Below, in pieces: positions 15,220 to 24,060 of a DNA stretch of 64,000 bases. Source of the DNA: Pseudomonadaceae bacterium (GTDB lineage: Bacteria > Pseudomonadota > Gammaproteobacteria > Pseudomonadales > Azotimanducaceae). The DNA lies in the NCBI GenBank assembly GCA_024743175.1, contig JANSXA010000005.1, positions 1-64,000 of the forward strand. Reading direction: 5' to 3'. A program made the translations under genes and the position numbers. The notes beneath the pieces were generated by a model that was not told where the DNA came from, did not search any database, and was given only the letters and a program-made list of their open reading frames with translations. Every line of letters starts with the position of its first letter. The first letter of the stretch is position 1.

Positions 15220-16404
15220 ATGAACTTAGATGACTTTAGACAGGAAGCCCGTAGCTGGCTGGATGAAAACTGTCCGCAGGAAATGCGCCTGGGTGCGGTG
15301 CACTTTGAGGACGCTTATGAGGTCTACCAGACAGATGCTGCCAACACCTGGCGCGACCGAGCTGCAGCGCGTGGCTGGACAGCACCCACCTGGCCTACGG
15401 AATATGGTGGCGGCGGATTAAGCAAAGCAGAAGCGAGCGTGCTCAGTGAAGAACTCGTGCGCATCAAAGCATTGCCACCTGCTACCGGCATGGGCCTTGC
15501 CATGATTGGCCCAACCCTTTTAGAGATGGGCACAGAAGATCAGCGTCAACGACACCTGCCAAAGATTGTTACCGGCGAAGCACAGTGGTGTCAGGGTTAC
15601 TCTGAGCCCGGTGCTGGCTCTGACCTGGCAGGGCTGCAGACCAAGGCGGTTCTGGACGGTGATCAGTTCATTCTGAACGGTCAGAAAATCTGGACGTCTG
15701 GCGCTCAACATGCCAACTGGATGTTTGCGCTGGTACGCACAGACCCTGAAGCACCGAAACACGAAGGCATCAGTTTTGTGCTGCTGCCCATGGATCAGCC
15801 CGGTGTTACGGTTAAACCGATCAAGCTGATCTCAGGCTCTTCGCCGTTCTGTGAAACCTTCTTCGACAACGCGATTGCCCAGCGCATCGATCTGGTTGGC
15901 GAGCTCAACAAAGGCTGGAGTGTCGGTAAACGTCTGTTGCAGTACGAGCGCAATGGTGCAACCCGTCGTGCGCCTAAATCGAGCAAGAAAAAGCCGACCC
16001 TCAATGTCTACGCGAGTGTGGCCAAGCAATATATCGGCGAAGACGATCAGGGCAGAATTGCAGACCCTGCCGCGCGCGACGAAGTGCTGACCCAGGTGAT
16101 GCAGGAACGCGCGCTGGCATTAACCACTCAGCGTGTGCTGGATGAAAGTCAGTCCACTGGTGCACCCGGCGCCGCAACGTCAATTTTCAAGCTGGTGGGT
16201 TCCACTCTGTCAAAGCAGGGTTCACAACTGAAGTCTACATTACGCGGCACGGCTGGCCTGGTGTGGGAAAGTGACGAGTTCAGCGAAGAGGAACTGGAAT
16301 CTACCCGATCCTGGCTGCGGGACCGCGCAGTGACCATTTACGGTGGCACCAACGAAGTCCAGCAGAACATCATCGCCAAACGCGTTCTGGGTCTGCCTGA
16401 CTAA
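15220..16404 (+). CDS. Acyl-CoA dehydrogenase
   Basis: A 394-aa FAD enzyme that introduces a trans-2 double bond into acyl-CoA. Family signatures are present: GWTAPTWPTEYGGGGLS near residue 55, the FAD-binding YSEPGAGSDLAGLQT near 130, and the C-terminal IYGGTNEVQQNIIAKRVLGLP. A basic insert (RRAPKSSKKKP) near residue 250 is unlike fatty-acyl members and resembles dehydrogenases for steroid side chains or other bulky acyl groups; that link is inference. ATG 15220 follows a GGAGCTGAG stretch. The 143-base upstream gap has a TATACT (15105-15110) that could be a -10 box. It overlaps the convergent crotonase gene by 4 bases. Confidence 0.92.
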   Translation: MNLDDFRQEARSWLDENCPQEMRLGAVHFEDAYEVYQTDAANTWRDRAAARGWTAPTWPTEYGGGGLSKAEASVLSEELVRIKALPPATGMGLAMIGPTLLEMGTEDQRQRHLPKIVTGEAQWCQGYSEPGAGSDLAGLQTKAVLDGDQFILNGQKIWTSGAQHANWMFALVRTDPEAPKHEGISFVLLPMDQPGVTVKPIKLISGSSPFCETFFDNAIAQRIDLVGELNKGWSVGKRLLQYERNGATRRAPKSSKKKPTLNVYASVAKQYIGEDDQGRIADPAARDEVLTQVMQERALALTTQRVLDESQSTGAPGAATSIFKLVGSTLSKQGSQLKSTLRGTAGLVWESDEFSEEELESTRSWLRDRAVTIYGGTNEVQQNIIAKRVLGLPD

Positions 16405-17216
16405 CGACCGGTATATACGGGGTCGCGCTTTTCAACAAAGGCGCGCATCCCTTCTTTTGCATCTTCGGTACGCGAACACAGAATCTGGTTACGATTTTCA
16501 ATGGCCATCGCCGACTCCAGACTGTTGGCGTCGATCGCCATGTTGAGCCCTTCTTTGGTCAGGCGCAGTCCCATGGGTGACGTCGTCAGCATTTCCTGCA
16601 GATAGCTGTCAGCAGCACCAGCCAGTTGTTCAGGTTCGACAACCTCAGAAACCAGACCTGTCGCCAGCGCCCGCTGGGCATTGATAAAGCGACCCGTCAA
16701 CATCAACTCAGACGCCAGTGAAGTGCCCACCAGACGTGGTAGAAAGTAAGACGTACCCATATCACAAGCCGATAAGCCAATCCGTATAAACGCTGCGTTC
16801 ATACGCACGTTGTCTGCAACTATGCGGATATCTGAAGCCAGTACAAACGCAAATCCACCACCACACGCGGGCCCCTGGACCAGCGAGATAATGGGTTGAG
16901 GACAACGACGCATGAGGATATAAACTTCCGCCAGATAACCTTGAAAGCCCCAACCGGCGCCCACCGGACGATGTCCGGCACTGTCCACCATGTCATCTGC
17001 CTGTTTAATATCCAGCCCCGCGCAGAAAGCGCGTCCCGCGCCGCTCATGACCACAACCCGCGTATCGGTGTTTTCCAGCAGGCTGGAAAAATAGTCACGC
17101 AGTTCGGTGACCATTTGTGTGTTGATTGAATTCAGCGCTTCCGGTCGATTCAACATCAAGCGATCCACCGGTCCCTGGCGATCAACGGCAATGGTTTCGT
17201 ATTCAAGTGTGCTCAT
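16401..17216 (-). CDS. Enoyl-CoA hydratase/isomerase (crotonase) family protein
   Basis: A 271-aa crotonase: GRAFCAGLDIK and GPACGGGFAFVLASDIR are the two oxyanion segments. RIGLSACDMGTSYFLPRLVG replaces the usual Glu-containing loop with an Asp-containing one (CDMG), a pattern common in crotonases that act on cyclic or branched acyl-CoAs, so the exact reaction is uncertain. It ends with the family's EKRDPVYTGR tail, nearly the same as the crotonase at 6706-7530 (EKRKPNFTGR). It overlaps the acyl-CoA dehydrogenase by 4 bases (CTAA, each strand reading its own stop). Confidence 0.9.
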   Translation of the reverse strand: MSTLEYETIAVDRQGPVDRLMLNRPEALNSINTQMVTELRDYFSSLLENTDTRVVVMSGAGRAFCAGLDIKQADDMVDSAGHRPVGAGWGFQGYLAEVYILMRRCPQPIISLVQGPACGGGFAFVLASDIRIVADNVRMNAAFIRIGLSACDMGTSYFLPRLVGTSLASELMLTGRFINAQRALATGLVSEVVEPEQLAGAADSYLQEMLTTSPMGLRLTKEGLNMAIDANSLESAMAIENRNQILCSRTEDAKEGMRAFVEKRDPVYTGR

Positions 17217-17328
17217 GGTTATCCCCGCTCATTTTTTGAACGCCGAGTATAGCCCGAGGCGCATGGTGTTTTTCACCTTGCGAAGTGTTTCGCGTAATAT
17301 GAAAGTTCGACAAGGGAGAGAGTCTTAG

Positions 17329-18558
17329 ATGCAACATGCACTGAGTGGGGTTCGAATTTGTGATTTCACCGGCCAGCTGGCCGGTGCCGGTGCCACCAAG
17401 TGGCTGTCGGCATTTGGTGCAGAAGTCATCCGCATAGAAGACCCTGTACGCCAGGGTCGCTGGGACATTCTGCGCGGCATGGAACCGTTTAAAGAAGGCC
17501 AGCGGGGGCTCGATTACGGCGGTGGCTTTAACAACCACAACACCGACAAGCTGGGTATCACGCTCAACGTACGCACTGAACGAGGCAAAGAACTCCTGAC
17601 CGAACTGATAAAAATCTCTGACGTTGTCAGCGAGAATTTTGCTGCCGGAGTATTGGAGAAGTGGGGATTTGGCTATAGCCAGCTCAAAGCGATCAAAGAG
17701 GACATCATCTATGTATCCAATTGCGGCTTTGGTCACCAGGGTCCCTACAGTCAATACAAAACCTGGGGACCCATCGTGCAGGCGGTTTCCGGTTTGACCT
17801 ACACTTCCGCTTTACCGGACCAGGAGCCGGCTGGCTGGGGTTATTCCTATATGGATCATTCAGGCGGGTATTACATGGCGATGGCCATCATGCTGGCACT
17901 GTTGCATAAACAGAATACCGGTGAAGGCCAATGGGTTGACCTCGCCTGCACCGACGCCGCGCTGACCCTTAACGGCCCTGCTCTGCTGGATCACAGCATC
18001 AACGGAACACCAACACCGCCAAGCGGCAGCGTCAATTCAAACCGCAGTCAGTACCTGAACATGGCGCCGCACGGCATTTACCGATGCAGCGGCGACGACA
18101 ACTGGATAGCGCTGAGCATCCGCAACCAGCAGGAATGGTCAGCGCTGGCGCAGTACATCAACGCGAGCTGGACAAGAGATTTCGACAATGAAGACTATCG
18201 GCTGAAACATCAGGACGCACTGGATACGCAGATCAACCAATGGACATGCAACTTTGATAAAAGCAGTCTGAGCGATGCGCTGCAGAAACTGCCCGTCCCA
18301 GCGAGCCCGGTTTTAAAACCACAGGAGCGTATCGATATAGTCCCTGATACAGAGGTGTTCGGCTTATGGCCAACCGTTGAACACAGCGCCATGGGTGACG
18401 TACGCGTAGATGGCCTGCCTGTGCACCTCTCGGAGACCGATTGGCAGATGCAGCGGGGAGCACCCTGCCTCGGCGAACACAATCACGACGTGTTGAGTCG
18501 CCTGTTAGGGCTGAATGACGATGAGATTGAAACCCTTGCGGCGGAGGGTGTGATATGA
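17329..18558 (+). CDS. CaiB/BaiF-type (class III) CoA-transferase, catalytic subunit
   Basis: A 409-aa class III CoA-transferase. The N-terminal GVRICDFTGQLAGAGATKWLSAFGAEVIRIEDP and the GFGHQGPY loop are family hallmarks. The catalytic aspartate is visible in SYMDHSGG, 25 residues before the TGEGQ turn. It moves CoA between carboxylic acids. A good Shine-Dalgarno (AAGGGAGAG) precedes ATG 17329. Its stop overlaps the start of the next CaiB gene (ATGA at 18555), so the two are translationally coupled and probably form a heteromer. Confidence 0.92.
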   Translation: MQHALSGVRICDFTGQLAGAGATKWLSAFGAEVIRIEDPVRQGRWDILRGMEPFKEGQRGLDYGGGFNNHNTDKLGITLNVRTERGKELLTELIKISDVVSENFAAGVLEKWGFGYSQLKAIKEDIIYVSNCGFGHQGPYSQYKTWGPIVQAVSGLTYTSALPDQEPAGWGYSYMDHSGGYYMAMAIMLALLHKQNTGEGQWVDLACTDAALTLNGPALLDHSINGTPTPPSGSVNSNRSQYLNMAPHGIYRCSGDDNWIALSIRNQQEWSALAQYINASWTRDFDNEDYRLKHQDALDTQINQWTCNFDKSSLSDALQKLPVPASPVLKPQERIDIVPDTEVFGLWPTVEHSAMGDVRVDGLPVHLSETDWQMQRGAPCLGEHNHDVLSRLLGLNDDEIETLAAEGVI

Positions 18559-19781
18559 GTGCGTTAAGAGGCCTTCGTGTCATCGAACTGGCTGATGAAA
18601 AAATTGCCTTTGCCGGTAAGTTGATGGGTGACATGGGTGCAGATGTGATACTGATTGAACCGGAAGCGGGCGACCCCAGCCGTCACTATCCACCGTTTCT
18701 GGATAACAAATCCGGAGAGAATCGAAGTCTGCACTTCTGGCATTACAATACGAGTAAGCGCGGTATTACGCTGGATCTCGAAGCCCGGGAAGGTCAAACC
18801 CGGTTTATCCAACTCATAAAAGGTGCGGACATTCTGCTTGAGTCTCAGCCAACTCAGCGTCTGCAGCAGCTGGGGCTGGACTACGAAACGCTGGCACAAC
18901 TCAACCCCAGGCTCATCCACATCGCTGTCACCCCATACGGACGCGACAATCCGAAGAGTGATCTGCCGGTGACCGACCTGACCTTGATGGCCGCTGGCGG
19001 TCCGCCCTGGAGTTGCGGCTACGACGATCATGATCTACCGCCAGTGCGAGGCTGGGGCAATCAGGCTTTTCATACTGCCTGTCATTTTGCCTTCATGTCA
19101 GCACTGACGGCTTTGTTGTTCCGCAACAGCAGCGGCAAAGGCCAGTTCATTGATGTCTCTATGACCGCAGCACTCAATGTCACCACCGAATCTGCCAGTT
19201 ACGCCTGGCTGGTCAACGGCAGCACGGTTCTGCGCCAGACCGGACGACACGCCGCTACGGTACCCACCGGGGAAACCCAGATGCAGTGTGCTGATGGGCG
19301 TTACGTCAATACCGGTGTGCCCCCACGTTTTCCGGCAGAGTTTGCAAAACTCCTCAACTGGTTACGCCAGCTCGATCTGGAGAGTGCATTACCGGAAGCT
19401 GTTTTTCTCGAGATGGGCGCTCAATGGGAAGGGCCTTTTGATCTGTCGCTGATCGGCAGTGATGACACCATCACGGCGATTTTCAGTGCCGGCAGAGAAG
19501 CATTGAAACTGATTGCCACCTCAGTGGATGCGCAGGCATTTTTCATCGGCTGCCAGGATGCTGGACTGGCCGTCGGCCCCATCAACAGTCCGACTGAAGC
19601 ATTTGAAGATCCACATTTCAAAGCCAGAGGCTTTCATGTGCAGGTTCCGCATGAAGATTCAGGCCGGACCTACACCTATCCGGGCGCGCCCTATCAGCTG
19701 CCAGCCAGCCCGTGGCGCATCTCACGCCGCGCGCCAAAGCTGGGAGAGCATACTCAGGAGGTACTGGCTGAGCTGTCGTAA
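18555..19781 (+). CDS. CaiB/BaiF-type CoA-transferase partner lacking the catalytic Asp
   Basis: A 408-aa class III CoA-transferase homologue (LRGLRVIELADEKIAFAGKLMGDMGADVILIEP). When counted back from the SGKGQ turn, the position of the catalytic Asp in its neighbour is occupied by Phe (GNQAFHTACH). It therefore probably cannot form the acyl-aspartyl intermediate and serves as a structural or substrate-binding subunit, as in heteromeric BbsEF-type transferases. Translation is coupled to the upstream catalytic paralogue by an ATGA overlap. Its 3' end overlaps the convergent amidohydrolase by 28 bases. Confidence 0.88.
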   Translation: MSALRGLRVIELADEKIAFAGKLMGDMGADVILIEPEAGDPSRHYPPFLDNKSGENRSLHFWHYNTSKRGITLDLEAREGQTRFIQLIKGADILLESQPTQRLQQLGLDYETLAQLNPRLIHIAVTPYGRDNPKSDLPVTDLTLMAAGGPPWSCGYDDHDLPPVRGWGNQAFHTACHFAFMSALTALLFRNSSGKGQFIDVSMTAALNVTTESASYAWLVNGSTVLRQTGRHAATVPTGETQMQCADGRYVNTGVPPRFPAEFAKLLNWLRQLDLESALPEAVFLEMGAQWEGPFDLSLIGSDDTITAIFSAGREALKLIATSVDAQAFFIGCQDAGLAVGPINSPTEAFEDPHFKARGFHVQVPHEDSGRTYTYPGAPYQLPASPWRISRRAPKLGEHTQEVLAELS

Positions 19782-21121
19782 ACCAGTTGGCCGTCAATCC
19801 AAGTTGCCTGCACTTTGACGCTGGTCAGGTCAGCATAAGCCTGTTTGATCGACCGATCTAAAAGAACCAGATCTGCCGGCAGGCCGGGCGCAATTTCCCG
19901 CACCTTTCCACCAGGCGCCTGGGCAGAACTCAGGTAACCCGACAGCGCGACTGCCGGCGTTACCGCCTCACTCGGGTTCAACACGCTACCGTCTGCACAA
20001 CAGCGCGTCACTGCAGTGGCCATACACAGCCAAGGATTCAAGGGCCCATAGGGCGCATCAGAACTGGACACTGCTGATATACCGGCAGCAAGCAACGACG
20101 CAAAAGGGTAGATATGCGGCCGGTCTGCCGCATCTGCATCGCGTTGATAACGGGCACCGCGCGCCCAGACAAAGCCAGGCTGGGTGACAACCGTTGCACC
20201 GCTATCCTGCAATTGCGACAACACGTCAGGACGTACAACACCACCGTGTTCAATCCGGTCTGATGGGCTGTACCCGGCCTGCTGCAGTGCTGCCAGCGCA
20301 AACACCAGTTCAACATGGCTGACACAGTGAAATGCAACACTGCGACCACGATGTCTGGCTGCAACAATTCTTTCCACCAACAGATCAACAGGCGGCAGAT
20401 CATCTTCATCCAGCATGATTTTAAGCGGCCCTGCTGACAGACTGTCGTCTCCCATAACGTACAGGTGTTGCAACAAGTGGCCGCTGCGTTGAGCAGCAGT
20501 GAATACCTCTATTGTGTTTTGATTGTTGGTGTAGGAGGTATCTGTCACGCCGGTTATGCCAAAGGCAGCCAGCCTGTTGGACAAAGGACGTAGATCAGGC
20601 GCCTCCCCATTGAGGCGGGCACGCAACCAGCCATCTGAGCGCCATATTCGACCTGTTGGAACCCCCGCTCCGTCCCGTTCGATGCCAGCATGACTGGATT
20701 CATCAATCTGCAGTGCCTGCAAAGCAAGGGAATTCAATACCCAGAGTTTGCCGCTGGCGTGCTGCAACCGGACAGGCACCGGTCCGCTGAGCTGATCAAG
20801 TCTGTACCGATCAAGATCTCCAGCCACGCTTTCATGATACCCCACAACTCTTCGCCAACCCGATAAGGGCGCCTGACTGATGAGGTTTGCCAGACCGGTT
20901 TCATCCCCTGGCTGCAGCGCGGAACAATCTACTGACGCTGCAGCTGTGGCTGTGGCAAACAGGTGGATGTGATGGTCGTGTAACCCCGGTAACAAGGCGC
21001 AACCCCTGGCCTCAATTACGGGTTCATCTGCAGGCACAAGATCTGCACCTACCTCTACTACAGTGTCTGCTGTACGCACATCAACAAGACGTCCTGCAAT
21101 TTCCGCGTTTTTGATCAACAC
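19754..21121 (-). CDS. Amidohydrolase family protein (YtcJ-like)
   Basis: A 455-aa metal-dependent hydrolase of the amidohydrolase superfamily. The HxH metal motif occurs in LLPGLHDHHIHLFA near residue 50. SVAFHCVSHVELV and SDRIEHGGVV supply further His ligands, and SSDAPYGPLNPW supplies the conserved Asp. The C-terminal LPADLVLLD is typical of this group. It acts on an amide, carbamate or ester of unknown identity in the cytosol. GTG 21121 is the start; the divergent crotonase gene begins 27 bases away, so both promoters lie within or beyond the opposing genes. Confidence 0.88.
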   Translation of the reverse strand: MLIKNAEIAGRLVDVRTADTVVEVGADLVPADEPVIEARGCALLPGLHDHHIHLFATATAAASVDCSALQPGDETGLANLISQAPLSGWRRVVGYHESVAGDLDRYRLDQLSGPVPVRLQHASGKLWVLNSLALQALQIDESSHAGIERDGAGVPTGRIWRSDGWLRARLNGEAPDLRPLSNRLAAFGITGVTDTSYTNNQNTIEVFTAAQRSGHLLQHLYVMGDDSLSAGPLKIMLDEDDLPPVDLLVERIVAARHRGRSVAFHCVSHVELVFALAALQQAGYSPSDRIEHGGVVRPDVLSQLQDSGATVVTQPGFVWARGARYQRDADAADRPHIYPFASLLAAGISAVSSSDAPYGPLNPWLCMATAVTRCCADGSVLNPSEAVTPAVALSGYLSSAQAPGGKVREIAPGLPADLVLLDRSIKQAYADLTSVKVQATWIDGQLVYDSSASTS

Positions 21122-21148
21122 ACCTGCTGTACCGGTATACTGGAATGC

Positions 21149-22141
21149 ATGCCTGAACCCATATCAATAAAAACCTTTAACGCCATCACCAGTTCACCCA
21201 GCCTGATTCTGGATCACAGCCTGGCATTGGGCTGCGAGTGCCTGATTGTGGATTGCAGCGGGGAACTTTCAACCCCTGTTGCCAATGTACCCTGCCAGAC
21301 CGTATTGATTGGCATCGGTGCATCAGCGTCACAAACACTGCCTTTTGACCTGCTGGTTGATAACGATGATGTATTAACGTCAGTCTGCGCAGGCATTGCC
21401 GCGCAACCTGAGGCCGCTTATGTGCTGACCCAGGTGTTAAGACACAACCAGAACAGCAACGCTTCTGATGGACTGCTGGCAGAATCTTTGGCCTATTCTA
21501 CGTTACAAAGTGGTGCTGGATTTAAACGTTGGATTGAGACACAACCTTCGAAAGCCACTGCCACGGAAGAGACAAAACCTTTGCTTGTCGAACGCCATGA
21601 AGCCTCTTTATTCTTAACTCTGAATCGCCCCGCTGTGCACAATGCTTACGACACTGCTCTCAAAGACGCCCTGTGCGAGGCACTTGAGCTTGTCCATAGT
21701 GATCCCAGCATCTCCACTGTCAGCCTCGCCGGCAACGGTGCCTCGTTTTGCGCAGGCGGTGATTTGTCTGAGTTCGGGTCATTTGACAATCCCGCAACCG
21801 CTCACTTAAGTCGAACCACCCGAAGCGCCGGCAGATTACTCAGCGGCCTGACCATTAACACTCAGGCTTACCTGCATGGCGCATGTATTGGTGCTGGCAT
21901 TGAACTACCCGCCTTCTGCAATAACATTGAGGCGCATCCAGATACCTTTTTTCAGCTACCCGAAGTAGCTATGGGCTTGATTCCCGGCGCAGGTGGCACG
22001 GTTAGTGTTCTGCAGCGGATAGGCCGTCAAAAGACCGCGCTGATGGCCATCAGCCATCAGCGTGTTGATGCACAAACCGCTCTCAGGTGGGGGTTAATTG
22101 ACAGCATCACCAGCCAGGCGAGCTTTCACAATACGGCGTAG
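21149..22141 (+). CDS. Crotonase with an extra N-terminal half (330 aa)
   Basis: The crotonase domain occupies about residues 145-330: LFLTLNRPAVHNAYD, GASFCAGGDLSEFG and PEVAMGLIPGAGGTVSV, the last with the catalytic-type Glu loop intact. The first 140 residues are unlike a normal crotonase start but contain a segment (LAESLAYSTLQSG..FKRWI) that resembles a crotonase C-terminal helix. The gene may therefore carry a degenerate crotonase half fused in front of a working one. It probably hydrates or isomerises an enoyl-CoA. The last 48 bases overlap the convergent acyl-CoA ligase gene. Confidence 0.83.
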   Translation: MPEPISIKTFNAITSSPSLILDHSLALGCECLIVDCSGELSTPVANVPCQTVLIGIGASASQTLPFDLLVDNDDVLTSVCAGIAAQPEAAYVLTQVLRHNQNSNASDGLLAESLAYSTLQSGAGFKRWIETQPSKATATEETKPLLVERHEASLFLTLNRPAVHNAYDTALKDALCEALELVHSDPSISTVSLAGNGASFCAGGDLSEFGSFDNPATAHLSRTTRSAGRLLSGLTINTQAYLHGACIGAGIELPAFCNNIEAHPDTFFQLPEVAMGLIPGAGGTVSVLQRIGRQKTALMAISHQRVDAQTALRWGLIDSITSQASFHNTA

Positions 22142-23608
22142 CAGCTTACCTGTTTCGTTGTAAGGCAGTTCATCCCATACCTCCATGAGCTGCGGCACGC
22201 GAGAGCTGCGCAGGTGTTCTTTCACAAAAGCCTGCAGCTCTGCAACATCTATGGTTTTGTCTTTGCGCGCCACTACAGCGGCAGCGACACCCTCACCCCA
22301 CTGCTCATCCGGCACCCCAACAACCGCTGCATCCAGCACGGTTGGGTGAGCCAGCAGCACATCTTCAATTTCGCCTGGCGACAGATTCTCACCACCACGC
22401 ACGATGACGTCGTCGGCCCGACCTTCGAGGAAAAGATAACCCTCTTCGTCCATGCTGCCGGCGTCTCTTGTTGGAAACCAGCCTTCGGCGTCAGTTACCG
22501 AGCCGCGACCTTCGTATTCACCGGAGACCTGTTCACCACGGACGTATATTTCACCTCGCTCACCGGCACCCAGCACGCGACCTTCTTCGTCGCGGATCTC
22601 AATTTCAACACCAGGCAAGGCTTGACCAACAGAGACCAATCGACGGCGCAGCTGTTCATCGCTGCTGGCCTGTGCAATGCGATGTTGTTCCGGACCCAAA
22701 ACCGCGATGGTGGAACTGGTTTCCGTTAACCCGTAAGCGTTCGAGAAATCAGTATCCGGAAACAGCACCATGGCTTTTTCAATCACGCTGAGCGGCATTT
22801 TGCCGCCGCCATAAGAAAGATTCTTCAGGTGCGGCATGTTGGCTGATTCTTGCCCTTCGAGTGCATCAACAATGCGCGCGAGCATCGTCGGCACAACAAA
22901 GGCGGTGGACACTTTGTGCTGACGTGCCAACTCAATCCAGGCCTCAGCGCTGAAGTTAGGCAACTGTACAACGTGCCGACCGGAGTACACGGAACTCAGT
23001 ACAGCTGCAATACCCGCTATATGATAAGGCGGCACACACACCAATGCCGCCTCGTCTTCCTCAGCACAGGCAAACTCAACAGAACTTAAGATATAAGACA
23101 CCAGGTGCTTATGGCGCAGGACCGCAGCTTTGGGCACGCCGGTTGTACCACTGGTAAACAGCAGCACGGCTACTTCATCCGGATCCATCGACCAGTCTGC
23201 ATCAAGTACGTTGGCATGGTTGTCATCGTCAATAAAATAGCTGGTAGTTGAACACTGTACGTCGTTCAACTCTCCCAGCGCCGGTACCCGTTTTGGTTCG
23301 GTGACCAGAAAAGCGGGTGTCACCCGCTCGAGCAATGCTGCAATTTCTGCATCCGTGAGCCGGTAGTTCAGCGGCACATAAGGCACGCCTGCCCAGGCGC
23401 TGGCAAACAGGCTTACCGGTGTCGCCAGATTACTGACATCGAGCTTCACCAGACGTTGCGCCTTGCTGTTTCTCACACTGGCACCACGGGCGCGGGCTTT
23501 TTCAAACAGCTGCGCATAAGTCAGGCTGACGCCGGTGCTGCCATCAGTAAAGGCGACCCGATCAGGAAACGCGCCACTGGTCATCTCCAGAAGCATCATT
23601 ATGTTCAT
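22094..23608 (-). CDS. AMP-forming acyl-CoA synthetase / ligase
   Basis: A 504-aa ANL-superfamily enzyme. P-loop-like LLFTSGTTGVPKAAV lies near residue 155, YGLTETSST is the A4/A5 motif, and EGYLFLEGRADDVIVRGGENLSPGEIEDVL holds the hinge. The catalytic lysine is in PYNETGKLLRRIV near residue 490. It converts a carboxylic acid plus ATP and CoA to acyl-CoA. Length is normal for medium-chain or aromatic/cyclic acid ligases. It lies 13 bases downstream of a 102-aa gene on the same strand, so the two form a unit. Confidence 0.93.
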   Translation of the reverse strand: MNIMMLLEMTSGAFPDRVAFTDGSTGVSLTYAQLFEKARARGASVRNSKAQRLVKLDVSNLATPVSLFASAWAGVPYVPLNYRLTDAEIAALLERVTPAFLVTEPKRVPALGELNDVQCSTTSYFIDDDNHANVLDADWSMDPDEVAVLLFTSGTTGVPKAAVLRHKHLVSYILSSVEFACAEEDEAALVCVPPYHIAGIAAVLSSVYSGRHVVQLPNFSAEAWIELARQHKVSTAFVVPTMLARIVDALEGQESANMPHLKNLSYGGGKMPLSVIEKAMVLFPDTDFSNAYGLTETSSTIAVLGPEQHRIAQASSDEQLRRRLVSVGQALPGVEIEIRDEEGRVLGAGERGEIYVRGEQVSGEYEGRGSVTDAEGWFPTRDAGSMDEEGYLFLEGRADDVIVRGGENLSPGEIEDVLLAHPTVLDAAVVGVPDEQWGEGVAAAVVARKDKTIDVAELQAFVKEHLRSSRVPQLMEVWDELPYNETGKLLRRIVKARLAGDAVN

Positions 23609-23621
23609 GTGTGTTCGCCGG

Positions 23622-23930
23622 TTAGTCTGTTTTTGGCAGTTTCTTGGTATCTTTCTGCAGCAGCAGTTCGCCGTTCACCGCCAGGCTGCCCTGGCCCGCT
23701 TTGACACAAAGCACTTCAAGAGCTTCATCAGCGGTGATGTAACGCTTACCAATCACAATGCCAACCGCATGTTCCGGGTTAATCTCTGCTGCGGCAGCTT
23801 CGTCCCCAGGCAAAAGCATGGGCGCACCGCCACAGGTAATATCAATATCACCACCGGGTGTTGCCACCACCATGATTTCTCCATCACAAACACTACTTTT
23901 CAGGCGTGCACCTGTCTTGAGTTCTGGCAT
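23622..23930 (-). CDS. Small conserved hypothetical protein partner of the acyl-CoA ligase (102 aa)
   Basis: A 102-aa acidic protein without signal or membrane helix. The core reads KSSVCDGEIMVVATPGGDID, CGGAPMLLPG and IGKRYITADEALEVLCVKAG, a beta-rich pattern with three cysteines. I recall similar small proteins encoded next to acyl-CoA ligases in Actinobacteria, but I cannot name the family with certainty. GAGGGGAAC right before ATG 23930 gives a strong start. The position directly before the ligase suggests an accessory or regulatory role in acyl activation. Confidence 0.75.
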   Translation of the reverse strand: MPELKTGARLKSSVCDGEIMVVATPGGDIDITCGGAPMLLPGDEAAAAEINPEHAVGIVIGKRYITADEALEVLCVKAGQGSLAVNGELLLQKDTKKLPKTD

Positions 23931-24060
23931 GTTCCCCTCTTAGATCACTAGATTTAAACCCAGCCCTGATTCTATGGACAACTGTCGCAGTTGACAAAGC
24001 ATTGCGCAAATCAGTCTACTGGGCGCCATTATTTGGGGAATAAAAGAGAAGAAACCGTCT

